8,480 bases of DNA from Phycisphaerae bacterium (lineage in GTDB: Bacteria; Planctomycetota; Phycisphaerae; SM23-33): assembly GCA_030628445.1 (NCBI GenBank), contig DAOVQV010000044.1, positions 1 through 8,480 of the forward strand, written 5' to 3'. Position 1 is the stretch's first letter. Each line of letters starts with the position of its first letter. The position numbers and the translations under genes are program-made. Under the pieces are notes generated by a model, which worked only from the letters and a program-made list of their open reading frames with translations, was not told where the DNA came from and made no database searches. Shown here in pieces: positions 1 to 6,913 of this stretch.

Positions 1-996
1 CGAGGAGGTATGTTTAGCTCCCGGCGGGTTGTGCGCGCCGTCGATGGTGTGGATATTCGGATACGGCGCGGTAAGACACTCGGGCTGGTCGGGGAGAGCG
101 GGTCGGGTAAGACGACGGTCGGCCGGACGCTCCTGCGTCTGATACCCGCCACGGCCGGGAAAGTCATCTTCGACGGGCGGGACGTCTTTTCGCTGTCCAG
201 CGGGGCGCTGCGTGCGCTGCGGCGCCGAATGCAGATCATCTTTCAGGATCCGGTCGGGTCGCTCAACCCGCGGATGACGGTTGGCAACATCATCGCCGAG
301 CCGCTCAAGATCCACACCGCCCTTTCACGACGCCGGCGCCGCCGGCGCGTCGATGAGCTGCTGGGCCGCGTCGGGCTGCCGCTCCAGGCCGCTTCCCGCT
401 ACCCGCATGAGTTCTCCGGGGGGCAACGCCAGAGGATCGGGATCGCCCGGGCGCTGGGGTCGAACCCGGACTTCATCGTCTGCGACGAACCCGTAAGTGC
501 CCTGGACGTCTCCATCCAGGCACAGATTCTGAATCTTCTCAACGATCTGCAGCAAGAATTGGACCTGACATATCTGTTCATCGCGCACAACCTGGCCGTT
601 GTGGAGCATTTCGCCGACGACGTGGCGGTGATGTATCTGGGCCGGATCGTCGAACGGGCCGGCAGTGAGGCCCTATACGCCAAGCCGATCCACCCGTATA
701 CGCAATCGCTGCTGTCGGCCGTGCCGCGACCCGACCCGAAGAGGCGCACGGAACCGGCCGGTCTGGGCGGCGAGATGCCCTCGCCCATCAAACCCCCCAG
801 CGGGTGTCCCTTCCATCCGCGCTGCCCGCTGACGCGCGAACTTGCCGTACAACTGCCCCCCAACGAGACACAAACCATCACAAGCGAAGGTCAGCCCGTG
901 CGCATCGTGGGCCGCTGCGCTCGGGAGGTCCCGCAACTGTTACCATGTCCTGACGATCCGGCCCACCATCACGCCTGCCTGCTGCGACGGCAGTAG
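1..996 (+). CDS. Peptide ABC transporter ATP-binding protein, OppF/DppF type (5' end cut by window)
   Basis: Cytoplasmic ATPase subunit that would power import of di- or oligopeptides through an Opp/Dpp permease. Counting from the first ATG in the window (base 10): Walker A at residues 28-35 (GESGSGKT), Q-loop Gln79 in IIFQDP, ABC signature SGGQRQR at 136-142, Walker B ending in Asp159-Glu160, D-loop SALD, switch His193. The tail carries the oligopeptide-transporter C-terminal domain with the GCPFHPRCP cysteine motif. The ATG at base 10 is probably internal. The frame is open back to base 1 (Arg-Gly-Gly), the purine-rich GGAGG ends only one base before the ATG, and family members have an N-terminal stretch before the 'AVDGV' strand that is missing here. 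Such genes normally end a permease operon, so the partner subunits should lie upstream. One of the usual four C-terminal cysteines seems absent (see findings). The family is certain; the substrate is not. Confidence 0.93.
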   Translation, partial: RGGMFSSRRVVRAVDGVDIRIRRGKTLGLVGESGSGKTTVGRTLLRLIPATAGKVIFDGRDVFSLSSGALRALRRRMQIIFQDPVGSLNPRMTVGNIIAEPLKIHTALSRRRRRRRVDELLGRVGLPLQAASRYPHEFSGGQRQRIGIARALGSNPDFIVCDEPVSALDVSIQAQILNLLNDLQQELDLTYLFIAHNLAVVEHFADDVAVMYLGRIVERAGSEALYAKPIHPYTQSLLSAVPRPDPKRRTEPAGLGGEMPSPIKPPSGCPFHPRCPLTRELAVQLPPNETQTITSEGQPVRIVGRCAREVPQLLPCPDDPAHHHACLLRRQ

Positions 997-1198
997 AGCA
1001 CTTTAGGATTCAGATGTCGTATTCAGGCGTCGGCGAGGACGACCCTGGCAAGGAGGCCGAAGCAGGTCCCGTCGGGATCGATGCAGGCCGAAGCAGCCAG
1101 ACGACCCCGCAGCCAGCATGAATGCGACAGATGAAACTTAAATTGCTCGAGCTGCGCGAAAAGCAACTGCATGACATGATGGTGTTCAGTTCCGCGGC
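997..1198. other. Intergenic gap between convergent genes
   Basis: These 202 bases separate the stop of the peptide-transporter ATPase (plus strand) from the stop of pgl (minus strand). I see no convincing gene here. The small frames lack a ribosome binding site and resemble no family I know. The stretch contains a 12-base direct repeat (AGGCCGAAGCAG at 1054-1065 and 1085-1096) and an imperfect hairpin built around it, listed separately. There is no tRNA-like or mobile-element-like structure that I can make out. Confidence 0.6.
1055..1089. terminator. Possible bidirectional hairpin terminator
   Basis: An imperfect stem-loop sits midway between two convergent stops. GGCC (1055-1058) pairs with GGCC (1086-1089), GCA (1062-1064) with TGC (1082-1084), and GGTCCC (1065-1070) with GGGATC (1074-1079, one G-T pair) around a GTC loop. 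No T-run follows on either strand, so it is not a classical intrinsic terminator. The position between convergent genes is the main argument. The pairing was found by eye and no energy was computed. Confidence 0.25.
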
Positions 1199-1969
1199 TC
1201 AACGGCGGCGGATACCGGCGATACGAGACGCGTCCTCATCGAGGACGACGAAGAACTTCCCGTCAACCGGATCGATCCCCGCTGCAGGGAGGTGCTTCTT
1301 GTCGGCGGGTTCGTCCGATAGCAGACGTGCGACGGCGTCGGCTTTGTCCCTCCCGGTCACCAGCAGGATAACGTTCCGAGCGGCGTTGATCAGCGGGAAC
1401 GTAAAGGTCATCCGCCACCGTCCAAGAACCGGAATGAACGCCGCCGAGACGAATTTGTCCTCCTCGGTGAGTATATCGGTATCGGGGAAAAGGCTTGCGG
1501 TATGACCTTCCCCGCCCATACCCAGCAGGATCAGGTCGAACTTGGGGATCTCGTGGGGGGCGGTTTGTAGGACCTGGCGTATCGTCCGTTCGTATTCGGC
1601 GGCGGCGGCTGGTAGGTCTTCGGCATCGGCCCTCATCGGATGGACGCGGGTCGGGGCGATCGGGAGGTGATCCAGCATCGTCCTTTGAACCATGTTATAG
1701 TTGCTTTCGATATGGTCGTGGGGCACATCGCGTTCGTCCCCGAAGAAGACCACTAGTTTGGACCATGGCACTTCGCCGGTGACGGCTGAGTTCGCCAAGC
1801 TCTCGTAGAGCGCATGCGGCGTCGTCCCGCCGGCCAGCGCTACGTGACATATGCCCCTCTGATCGACGGCCTCGCAGACAATGGTTTTGAAAAGTTTGGC
1901 CGCCTCTTCGGTAGCTTCTTCGGCCGTGTTCTCAACAAGGATGCTTCTCGTGTCTTTGTGTGTTGGCAT
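1199..1969 (-). CDS. pgl: 6-phosphogluconolactonase (DevB/SOL type)
   Basis: Hydrolyses 6-phosphoglucono-1,5-lactone to 6-phosphogluconate in the cytoplasm, the second step of the oxidative pentose phosphate pathway. The 256-residue protein has the usual length and the family landmarks in order: phosphate-binding loop LAGGTTP (residues 45-51), FFGDERDVPHDHIESNYNM (75-93), and the signature FDLILLGMGGEGHTASLFP (144-162), with His156 the expected catalytic histidine. The last motif has GGEG where many relatives have GPDG, a mild variation. The frame is open 34 codons further upstream, but that extension would run into the end of zwf and carries no family sequence. I therefore take the ATG at 1969-1967, preceded by a modest GGTGA about six bases away. 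It lies 25 bases downstream of the zwf stop on the same strand, so the two are almost certainly co-transcribed and act in sequence. Function is well supported. Confidence 0.95.
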   Translation of the reverse strand: MPTHKDTRSILVENTAEEATEEAAKLFKTIVCEAVDQRGICHVALAGGTTPHALYESLANSAVTGEVPWSKLVVFFGDERDVPHDHIESNYNMVQRTMLDHLPIAPTRVHPMRADAEDLPAAAAEYERTIRQVLQTAPHEIPKFDLILLGMGGEGHTASLFPDTDILTEEDKFVSAAFIPVLGRWRMTFTFPLINAARNVILLVTGRDKADAVARLLSDEPADKKHLPAAGIDPVDGKFFVVLDEDASRIAGIRRR

Positions 1970-1994
1970 GATTTCACCGGATTCTATGCTGTTC

Positions 1995-3527
1995 CTATAT
2001 CGGATGCCAGCGTTTATATGGATCACCAAACAGCTTATCTGCCTCGGACGGTCCCCACGAGCCGCCCTCATACGTCAGAAGCTCCGGCCGGTTGGTCTTG
2101 CTCCAGGCGTCGCGGATGCTATCGACTATGCTCCAGGACGCCTCCAGCTCATCGTTGCGTATGAACAAGGTAGGATCACCGCACAGCGCATCGACAAGCA
2201 GGTGCTCGTATGCCTCCGGGGACGCCCACCGGAACGCCGCGCCGTACCTGAAGTCCATCTTTACGGGTCTGAGCAACATCGAGACGCCCGGGACCTTGGC
2301 GTCGAAAGTAAGTGAGATTCCTTCATCGGGGTAAATGCGAATGACGAGTTGGTTGGGGCCTCTGGGATCGCAGCCCCACAGCGTGAAGAAGCTCATCGGC
2401 TCGCGCCGAAAGACGATCCGCACTTGAGAGGCCTTCTTGGCAAGACGCTTCCCGGTACGTATGTAGAACGGAACGTCCGACCATCGCCAATTGGCTATGA
2501 AGAGCTTCAAGGCGACGTAGGTTTCCACCTCGGAGTTCGGGTCCACCCCCTCCTGGGACCTGTAAGCGCCGATACCCTCGGCGCCGGTGTACTGGGCCCG
2601 GACGGTCTGCTCGGCGACCTGTCCGGCGCTCAGTGGGCGGATCGCCTCGAGCACCTGGGCCTTTTCGTCCCGGATTCCCTCGGCGTCCATTCGCGAGGGG
2701 ACTTCCATCGCCACCAGCGCCAGCAGTTGAAGCATGTGGTTCTGAACCATGTCTCGCAGCGCCCCGGCGTTTTCGTAATAGGCTCCGCGCCGCCGGGCCA
2801 TCCCCTCGCTTTCGGCTGCGGTTATCTGAACGTGATCGACGTACTGGCGATTGAGCAGGGGTTCAAAGATCGCGTTGGCAAAGCGGAAGACGAGAAGGTT
2901 CTGTACGGTCTCCTTACCCAGGTAGTGGTCGATCCGATAGATCTGCGATTCATCGAAGAGCTCCAGGAGGTCCTGATCGAGCTTTCTGGCCGACGCCAGG
3001 TCATGCCCGAACGGCTTCTCCAGGACGATGCGCACAAAGGCGTCTTTGGAGCCCGCGCGGTTCAGACCGACGCGTTGCAGGTTCTTTGCGATAACGGGGT
3101 TCAAATCAGGAGTCGTCGCCAGGTAGAAGACCCGGGCCCCCTCGGCGCCATGAAGCTTATCCAGCTCCTTTATCCGGGATGCAAGCGTTTCGTATTGCTT
3201 GGGCTTATCGGCCGTCGTTACGTGATAGTGCCATCTGCCCGCGAACTTGCGCCACGCGGACTCGTCGATCGGCTGGGTCCGAGAGTGTTCCTTGACGGCC
3301 TTCAGCATTTCGCTGCGAAACTGCTCGTCGCTGCGAGGTCGCCTTGCGACACCAAGAATCGTGGTGTTCTCGCTCAGCAGGCCCTCAAGGTACAGGTTGT
3401 ACAGCGCAGGGGCGATTTTCCGCCCCGCAAGGTCGCCCGTGGCGCCGAAGAGCACGAAGACGCACGGCGGGGCGGGCTCAGGCTCCGTCGACGACAGGGA
3501 AAACGCTTCCCCTGCGGGGAGTGGCAT
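1995..3527 (-). CDS. zwf: Glucose-6-phosphate 1-dehydrogenase
   Basis: Oxidises glucose 6-phosphate to 6-phosphogluconolactone with reduction of NADP (or NAD), the entry step of the oxidative pentose phosphate pathway; cytoplasmic. The 510-residue protein is of normal family length. The N-terminal Rossmann fold opens with FGATGDLAGRK (residues 27-37, the nucleotide-binding loop). The substrate signature RIDHYLGKE covers 198-206 (Asp200, His201, Lys205). The expected catalytic base is His264 in DMVQNHMLQLL, 63 residues after His201; the well-studied Leuconostoc enzyme spaces these two histidines almost the same. The frame extends 52 codons further upstream (to 3683), but that part is an Arg/Lys/Pro-rich, unconserved stretch that would cover the divergent promoter region. 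The ATG at 3527-3525 has AAAGGGA six bases before it, so I chose it. The gene leads the zwf-pgl operon and is divergent from the GH116 gene. Cofactor preference cannot be read from the sequence by eye. Confidence 0.96.
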   Translation of the reverse strand: MPLPAGEAFSLSSTEPEPAPPCVFVLFGATGDLAGRKIAPALYNLYLEGLLSENTTILGVARRPRSDEQFRSEMLKAVKEHSRTQPIDESAWRKFAGRWHYHVTTADKPKQYETLASRIKELDKLHGAEGARVFYLATTPDLNPVIAKNLQRVGLNRAGSKDAFVRIVLEKPFGHDLASARKLDQDLLELFDESQIYRIDHYLGKETVQNLLVFRFANAIFEPLLNRQYVDHVQITAAESEGMARRRGAYYENAGALRDMVQNHMLQLLALVAMEVPSRMDAEGIRDEKAQVLEAIRPLSAGQVAEQTVRAQYTGAEGIGAYRSQEGVDPNSEVETYVALKLFIANWRWSDVPFYIRTGKRLAKKASQVRIVFRREPMSFFTLWGCDPRGPNQLVIRIYPDEGISLTFDAKVPGVSMLLRPVKMDFRYGAAFRWASPEAYEHLLVDALCGDPTLFIRNDELEASWSIVDSIRDAWSKTNRPELLTYEGGSWGPSEADKLFGDPYKRWHPI

Positions 3528-3533
3528 TGTTGG

Positions 3534-3540
3534 TCCCTTT
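3534..3540 (-). promoter_or_regulatory. zwf ribosome binding site, with an upstream duplicate
   Basis: On the minus strand AAAGGGA lies six bases before the ATG at 3527, which decides the zwf start against the longer open frame. A second AAGGGA sits one repeat unit further upstream (minus strand of 3543-3548). The leader therefore reads as a near tandem repeat of AAGGGACSA (S = G or C), nine bases long. Confidence 0.6.
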
Positions 3541-3676
3541 CGTCCCTTCCAGGGCGCAGGACATTCTATCTCCGTCGGGGCGGCGCTTCTAGCACCAATC
3601 GCACCCGGCCCGGCCGCGGCAAGATGCCGTCGGGGTGAAGATTCGCGCCCTTGCTGCTTGCGTTTGGGTCGGGTCT

Positions 3677-3706
3677 TTGGCATGAAGCTGTCTGGTGTGG
3701 TACAGT
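3677..3706 (+). promoter_or_regulatory. Candidate sigma-70-like promoter for the GH116 operon
   Basis: TTGGCA (3677-3682, five of six to the TTGACA consensus) and TACAGT (3701-3706, four of six to TATAAT) are separated by 18 bases. Transcription would begin near 3713 and give a leader of about 36 bases before the ATG at 3749, which fits the ribosome binding site. It was found by eye, and promoter rules for this lineage may differ, so treat it as a candidate only. Confidence 0.35.
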
Positions 3707-3735
3707 CGTCAGCACTTTGAAGGATTTTGTAAGAT

Positions 3736-3741
3736 AAGGAG
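3736..3741 (+). promoter_or_regulatory. Strong ribosome binding site of the GH116 gene
   Basis: AAGGAG lies seven bases before the ATG at 3749. It decides the start against the in-frame ATG at 3695, which would add 18 residues (MWYSRQHFEG...) that have no family counterpart and would overlap this site. Confidence 0.8.
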
Positions 3742-3748
3742 TTGTATC

Positions 3749-6427
3749 ATGGCCCGGTCAAGAGTCGGACACTCGGATAATCTACCATTCTCTCGCGCGA
3801 CCTTGCATTCGCCGCAGCTGCCGGGATACACGGGTGAGTCTCTGGCGATGATTTCCTTCCCGCTGGGTGGAATCGGCACCGGGACTATTGGTCTGGGTGG
3901 CCGGGGCGAGCTTCGTGACTGGGAGATCTTCAACAGCCCGAATCTGGGCTACCGCCCGCCGTACACCATGCCCTATATCTTCTGCAAGCAGGCCAAACAC
4001 AAGGTCGCCAAGGTCCTCGAGCGCAAGCTGCTCCCTCCGCACCACAAGAGCCACGGCCTTCCGCCGGGCCAATTCGCCGGACTTCCCAGGTTGGATGAGG
4101 CGGTTTTCGTCGGGACCTATCCCGTCGCACGCATCTACTTCCAGGACGGCGATCTGCCCGTCTCCGTTCAGTTGGAGGCGTTCAATCCGATGATCCCGGG
4201 GAAGGGCGACGATTCGGCGATTCCCGCCGCGGTTTTGATCTACAGGGTCACCAACACGACGCGAAAGAGCGTGTCCGGTAGCGTTGCAATCAGCATGGCT
4301 AACACGGTCGGCCTCGCCGCATCCCGCGATGGGTTGGGGGGAAACGTGAACGCCTACCGCGGCACCGGCGAATTCAGCGGTATCTGGATGACCGGTAAGA
4401 AACACCCCAAGGGCAAACCCGGATACGGATCCGAGGCGCTGGTGACCACGGCGAAACGCGTAAGCTACGCCACGGACCTTGACGAGCCCGGGTGGGTCGA
4501 CAAGGCCCAGAAGCTCTGGGATGACTACGCCGCCGACGGCCGGTTGGACGGGCCTACAACGCCCACGTCGCCCAGCGATGACGGTAAGACCTGCGTGGGC
4601 GTGCTGTCGGCCGGGTATAACCTGAAGCCCGGCGCCGCCACGGAGATCGTTTTCATTATCACCTGGAGTTTTCCGACGCGGGTTTCAGGGTGGCATTTCA
4701 TGCCGGCGAAGCGACCCCGGAAACTAGCCAATCACTACGCCGTAAAGTTCCCGGATGCATGGACCGCCGCCCGCTATGTCGTGAAGAACTTCCGCCGCCT
4801 GCGTGAAGAGACGCTCAGATTCGAGCAGACTCTGTTTGACAGCACCCTCCCGGGCGCGGTGCTGGACGCTGTAAGCTCGCAGATGTCCACAATCCGCACC
4901 AACACGACGATGTGGCTGGACTCGCCGTCATCCGACCGCGGCGGGCGGATATTCGCCTTCGAGGGTTGCAGTGAGACCGAAGGGTGCTGCCCGATGAACT
5001 GCACGCACGTCTGGAACTACGAGCAGTCCATGGCGCATCTGTATCCATCGCTGGAGCGGACCATGCGCGTAACAGACTATGAGGAGAACGTCCATCGCGG
5101 CGGGGCGATGGTCTTCCGCACGACGCTGCCGGTGGGCGGGGGTCTGGGCCTGTGGAATGCTGATAAGCCGGCGGCGGACGGTCAGTTCGGCACGGTGGTG
5201 AAGGTCCACCGTGAATGGCGGATCAGCGGGGACGACAAGTTTCTCAAGCGTCTCTTCCCGGCGGTGAAGGAATCCATCGAGTTCGCCTGGAAAGGTTTCG
5301 CCAAGTGGGACGCCGACCGGGACGGCGTGCTGGAAGGCGTACAGCACAACACTTACGACATCGACTTTTTCGGGGCCAACACGATGTGCGGATCGCTGTA
5401 TCTGGCGGCCCTGCTTGCCGCAGCGGAAATGGCCGACGCCGTCGGGGATCCCCACACCGCCAAGCAGTTCCGCAAGATATTCGCCTCCGGGTCCGGGAAG
5501 TACGACCGGATGCTGTTCAACGGCGAATACTATGTCCAGCGCGTCACCGAGTCGGATCGCCCTTACAGGACGTTTTGGGGTATGAAGATCCCCGCCGGGC
5601 GGCCCAAGTACCAGTACGGCCGCGGGTGCCTATCCGATCAACTGCTTGGTCAGTGGACGGCCCATGTCGCGGGGCTGGGTTACGTCTTGCCCCCGGACCA
5701 CGTCCACAAGGCCCTCCGATCGATCATGCGGTACAACTTCGAGGCGGATCTGTCGGACCACAACAGCGTCCAGCGGACATACGCACTGAACGAGGAGGCG
5801 GGGCTGCTCAACTGCACCTGGCCCAAGGGCCGGCGGGAGAAGTACCCCTTCCCTTACAGCGACGAGGTCTGGACCGGCATCGAGTATCAGGTGGCGGCTC
5901 ACATGATTTACGAGGGCTTCATAGACGAGGGCCTGGCGCTGGTGGCGGCGGTGCGCGACCGCCACGACGGCGTGGCGCGCAACCCGTGGAATGAGTTTGA
6001 GTGTGGGGATCACTACGCACGCGCGATGGCAAGCTGGTCGTTGCTGCTGGCGCTTTCGGGTCAGTGGTATGACGGGCGGGTGGGGCGGCTGACCATGAGG
6101 CCGGTGATATCCCGGAAGGATTTCGCGTGCATCTTCACGGGTGCCGACGCATACGGGTTGTATTCCCAAACCTTCAAGAACCGGCGGATGAGAATCAAGG
6201 TCGAAGGGCGCGGCGGGTCGGTCGCCCTGAAGGGGTTTGATCTGGCCTGGCCGCTGTCGCGGGCGCCGAAGAAGATTCTAGTCCGTGCGAGCCTCAATCG
6301 TCGAGCCGTCAAGGTTTCGGCCCAAATGGACGCAGCGCAAATCCAGGTCCTGCTGGGCGGGCGCATCCGGCTGCGCTGCGGTGATGTGCTGGAAGTTGTG
6401 CTGCGAGACGGGCGGGCGGGAAGATAG
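3749..6427 (+). CDS. GH116 family glycoside hydrolase (GBA2/non-lysosomal glucosylceramidase-like)
   Basis: Predicted retaining beta-glycosidase; family members act on beta-glucosides, beta-xylosides or glucosylceramide, so the substrate here is open. The 892-residue protein has no signal peptide, so it is probably cytoplasmic. The N-terminal beta-sandwich (GBA2_N type) starts with ISFPLGGIGTGTIGLGGRGELRDWEIFN. The (alpha/alpha)6 catalytic domain (DUF608 type) follows. Aligning by eye with human GBA2 and the Thermoanaerobacterium enzyme, the nucleophile should be Glu405 in FAFEGC and the acid/base Asp537 in HNTYDIDFFG, followed by CGSLYLAAL. SDEVWTGIEYQVAAHMIYEG (Asp705, Glu706) matches the conserved glucose-binding motif. 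Roughly the last 110 residues form a beta-rich tail. After Glu405 this protein has EGCSETEGCCPMNCTHVWNYEQ, a Cys-rich loop unlike human GBA2 but, as I recall, typical of a bacterial subgroup. It is the first gene of a plus-strand run and ends 12 bases before the acetyltransferase. Family confidence is high, specificity unknown. Confidence 0.9.
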   Translation: MARSRVGHSDNLPFSRATLHSPQLPGYTGESLAMISFPLGGIGTGTIGLGGRGELRDWEIFNSPNLGYRPPYTMPYIFCKQAKHKVAKVLERKLLPPHHKSHGLPPGQFAGLPRLDEAVFVGTYPVARIYFQDGDLPVSVQLEAFNPMIPGKGDDSAIPAAVLIYRVTNTTRKSVSGSVAISMANTVGLAASRDGLGGNVNAYRGTGEFSGIWMTGKKHPKGKPGYGSEALVTTAKRVSYATDLDEPGWVDKAQKLWDDYAADGRLDGPTTPTSPSDDGKTCVGVLSAGYNLKPGAATEIVFIITWSFPTRVSGWHFMPAKRPRKLANHYAVKFPDAWTAARYVVKNFRRLREETLRFEQTLFDSTLPGAVLDAVSSQMSTIRTNTTMWLDSPSSDRGGRIFAFEGCSETEGCCPMNCTHVWNYEQSMAHLYPSLERTMRVTDYEENVHRGGAMVFRTTLPVGGGLGLWNADKPAADGQFGTVVKVHREWRISGDDKFLKRLFPAVKESIEFAWKGFAKWDADRDGVLEGVQHNTYDIDFFGANTMCGSLYLAALLAAAEMADAVGDPHTAKQFRKIFASGSGKYDRMLFNGEYYVQRVTESDRPYRTFWGMKIPAGRPKYQYGRGCLSDQLLGQWTAHVAGLGYVLPPDHVHKALRSIMRYNFEADLSDHNSVQRTYALNEEAGLLNCTWPKGRREKYPFPYSDEVWTGIEYQVAAHMIYEGFIDEGLALVAAVRDRHDGVARNPWNEFECGDHYARAMASWSLLLALSGQWYDGRVGRLTMRPVISRKDFACIFTGADAYGLYSQTFKNRRMRIKVEGRGGSVALKGFDLAWPLSRAPKKILVRASLNRRAVKVSAQMDAAQIQVLLGGRIRLRCGDVLEVVLRDGRAGR

Positions 6428-6439
6428 AATGAGTCGACA

Positions 6440-6913
6440 ATGAAGGTCCGACAGGCACAGATCAATGATGCCAAGGCGATCTGCAAGCTGATCAACGACT
6501 ACGCCGAGCAGGGGAAAATGCTCCACAGATCGCTGGAGAACGTGTACGATTGCTTGCGAGAATTTGCGGTTGCTGAAGATGAGTCCGGAAGCATCGTCGG
6601 GTGCGTGGCGGTCGATATCTTCTGGGCGGACCTGGCGGAGATAAAATCGCTGGCAGTGGCGCCGGGGCTGACGGGAGGCGGAATCGGCTCGATGCTTCTA
6701 GCGGCCGGGATCGACGATGCACGAGCACTTGGCGTCAAGAGGTTGTTCGCACTGACATGTGAAACGCGGTTCTTCGAGCGCCGTGGATTTGCGAAAATCG
6801 ACCGCGACACGCTCCCGGAGAAGGTCTGGCGGGAGTGCATCGCATGTCCCAAGGCCGACGCCTGCGATGAGGTCGCTGTGATGCTTAATCTGAATACCGA
6901 CGCTGCGACCTGA
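6440..6913 (+). CDS. GNAT acetyltransferase of N-acetylglutamate synthase (short ArgA) type
   Basis: Likely transfers acetyl from acetyl-CoA to the amino group of glutamate, the first step of arginine synthesis, in the cytoplasm. The 157-residue protein is a single GNAT domain. It shows an N-terminal VRQAQINDAKAICKLINDYAEQGKMLHRS (3-31) typical of ArgA-like acetyltransferases, the strand AEIKSLAVAP (66-75), and the acetyl-CoA loop GLTGGGIGSMLL (76-87). The closing segment FFERRGF...LPEKVW.EC..CP.....CDEVAVML has Cys133, Cys136 and Cys142. It lacks the amino-acid-kinase domain of the classical ArgA, so feedback control by arginine through that domain is not expected. Similar free-standing enzymes act in arginine synthesis in several phyla. 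No other arg gene is visible here. The start ATG has only a weak GAG seven bases upstream; translation may be coupled to the preceding gene. A different amino-acid substrate remains possible. Confidence 0.8.
   Translation: MKVRQAQINDAKAICKLINDYAEQGKMLHRSLENVYDCLREFAVAEDESGSIVGCVAVDIFWADLAEIKSLAVAPGLTGGGIGSMLLAAGIDDARALGVKRLFALTCETRFFERRGFAKIDRDTLPEKVWRECIACPKADACDEVAVMLNLNTDAAT

Larger units (their letters stand above)
3528..3748. promoter_or_regulatory. Divergent control region between zwf and the GH116 gene
   Basis: These 221 bases separate two divergent start codons and must hold promoters for both sides. For the plus strand there is a sigma-70-like candidate, listed separately. For zwf the best -10 I can find is TAGAAT on the minus strand (3563-3568), about 35 bases before the start codon, but I see no matching -35 at normal spacing, so it is weak. 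No clear operator palindrome stands out. Open frames crossing this stretch on both strands look like chance extensions of the two flanking genes. Confidence 0.5.

Noticed and set aside
1122..1505. 127-codon plus-strand frame starting in the convergent gap
   Set aside because: Most of it is the opposite strand of pgl, and the start has no ribosome binding site.
1970..2071. 34-residue N-terminal extension of pgl
   Set aside because: It overlaps the end of zwf and holds no family sequence; the ATG at 1969 fits the family length.
2349..3638. 429-codon open frame on the plus strand opposite zwf
   Set aside because: It mirrors zwf on the other strand. zwf has all family motifs, the mirror frame has none, and long antisense frames are common in GC-rich genes.
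3528..3683. 52-residue N-terminal extension of zwf
   Set aside because: It is unconserved, basic and would cover the divergent promoter; a good ribosome binding site precedes the start at 3527.
3695..3748. 18-residue N-terminal extension of the GH116 protein
   Set aside because: It would place the start before the strong AAGGAG at 3736-3741 and overlap the candidate promoter; the ATG at 3749 is correctly spaced from that site.
5215..5994. 259-codon plus-strand frame inside the GH116 gene
   Set aside because: It is a +1-type shadow of the GH116 catalytic domain, with Arg/Gly/Pro-rich sequence and no ribosome binding site.
6429..6443. ATG at 6429, just before the acetyltransferase start
   Set aside because: It is followed after four codons by a stop in its own frame; at most a chance mini-frame.
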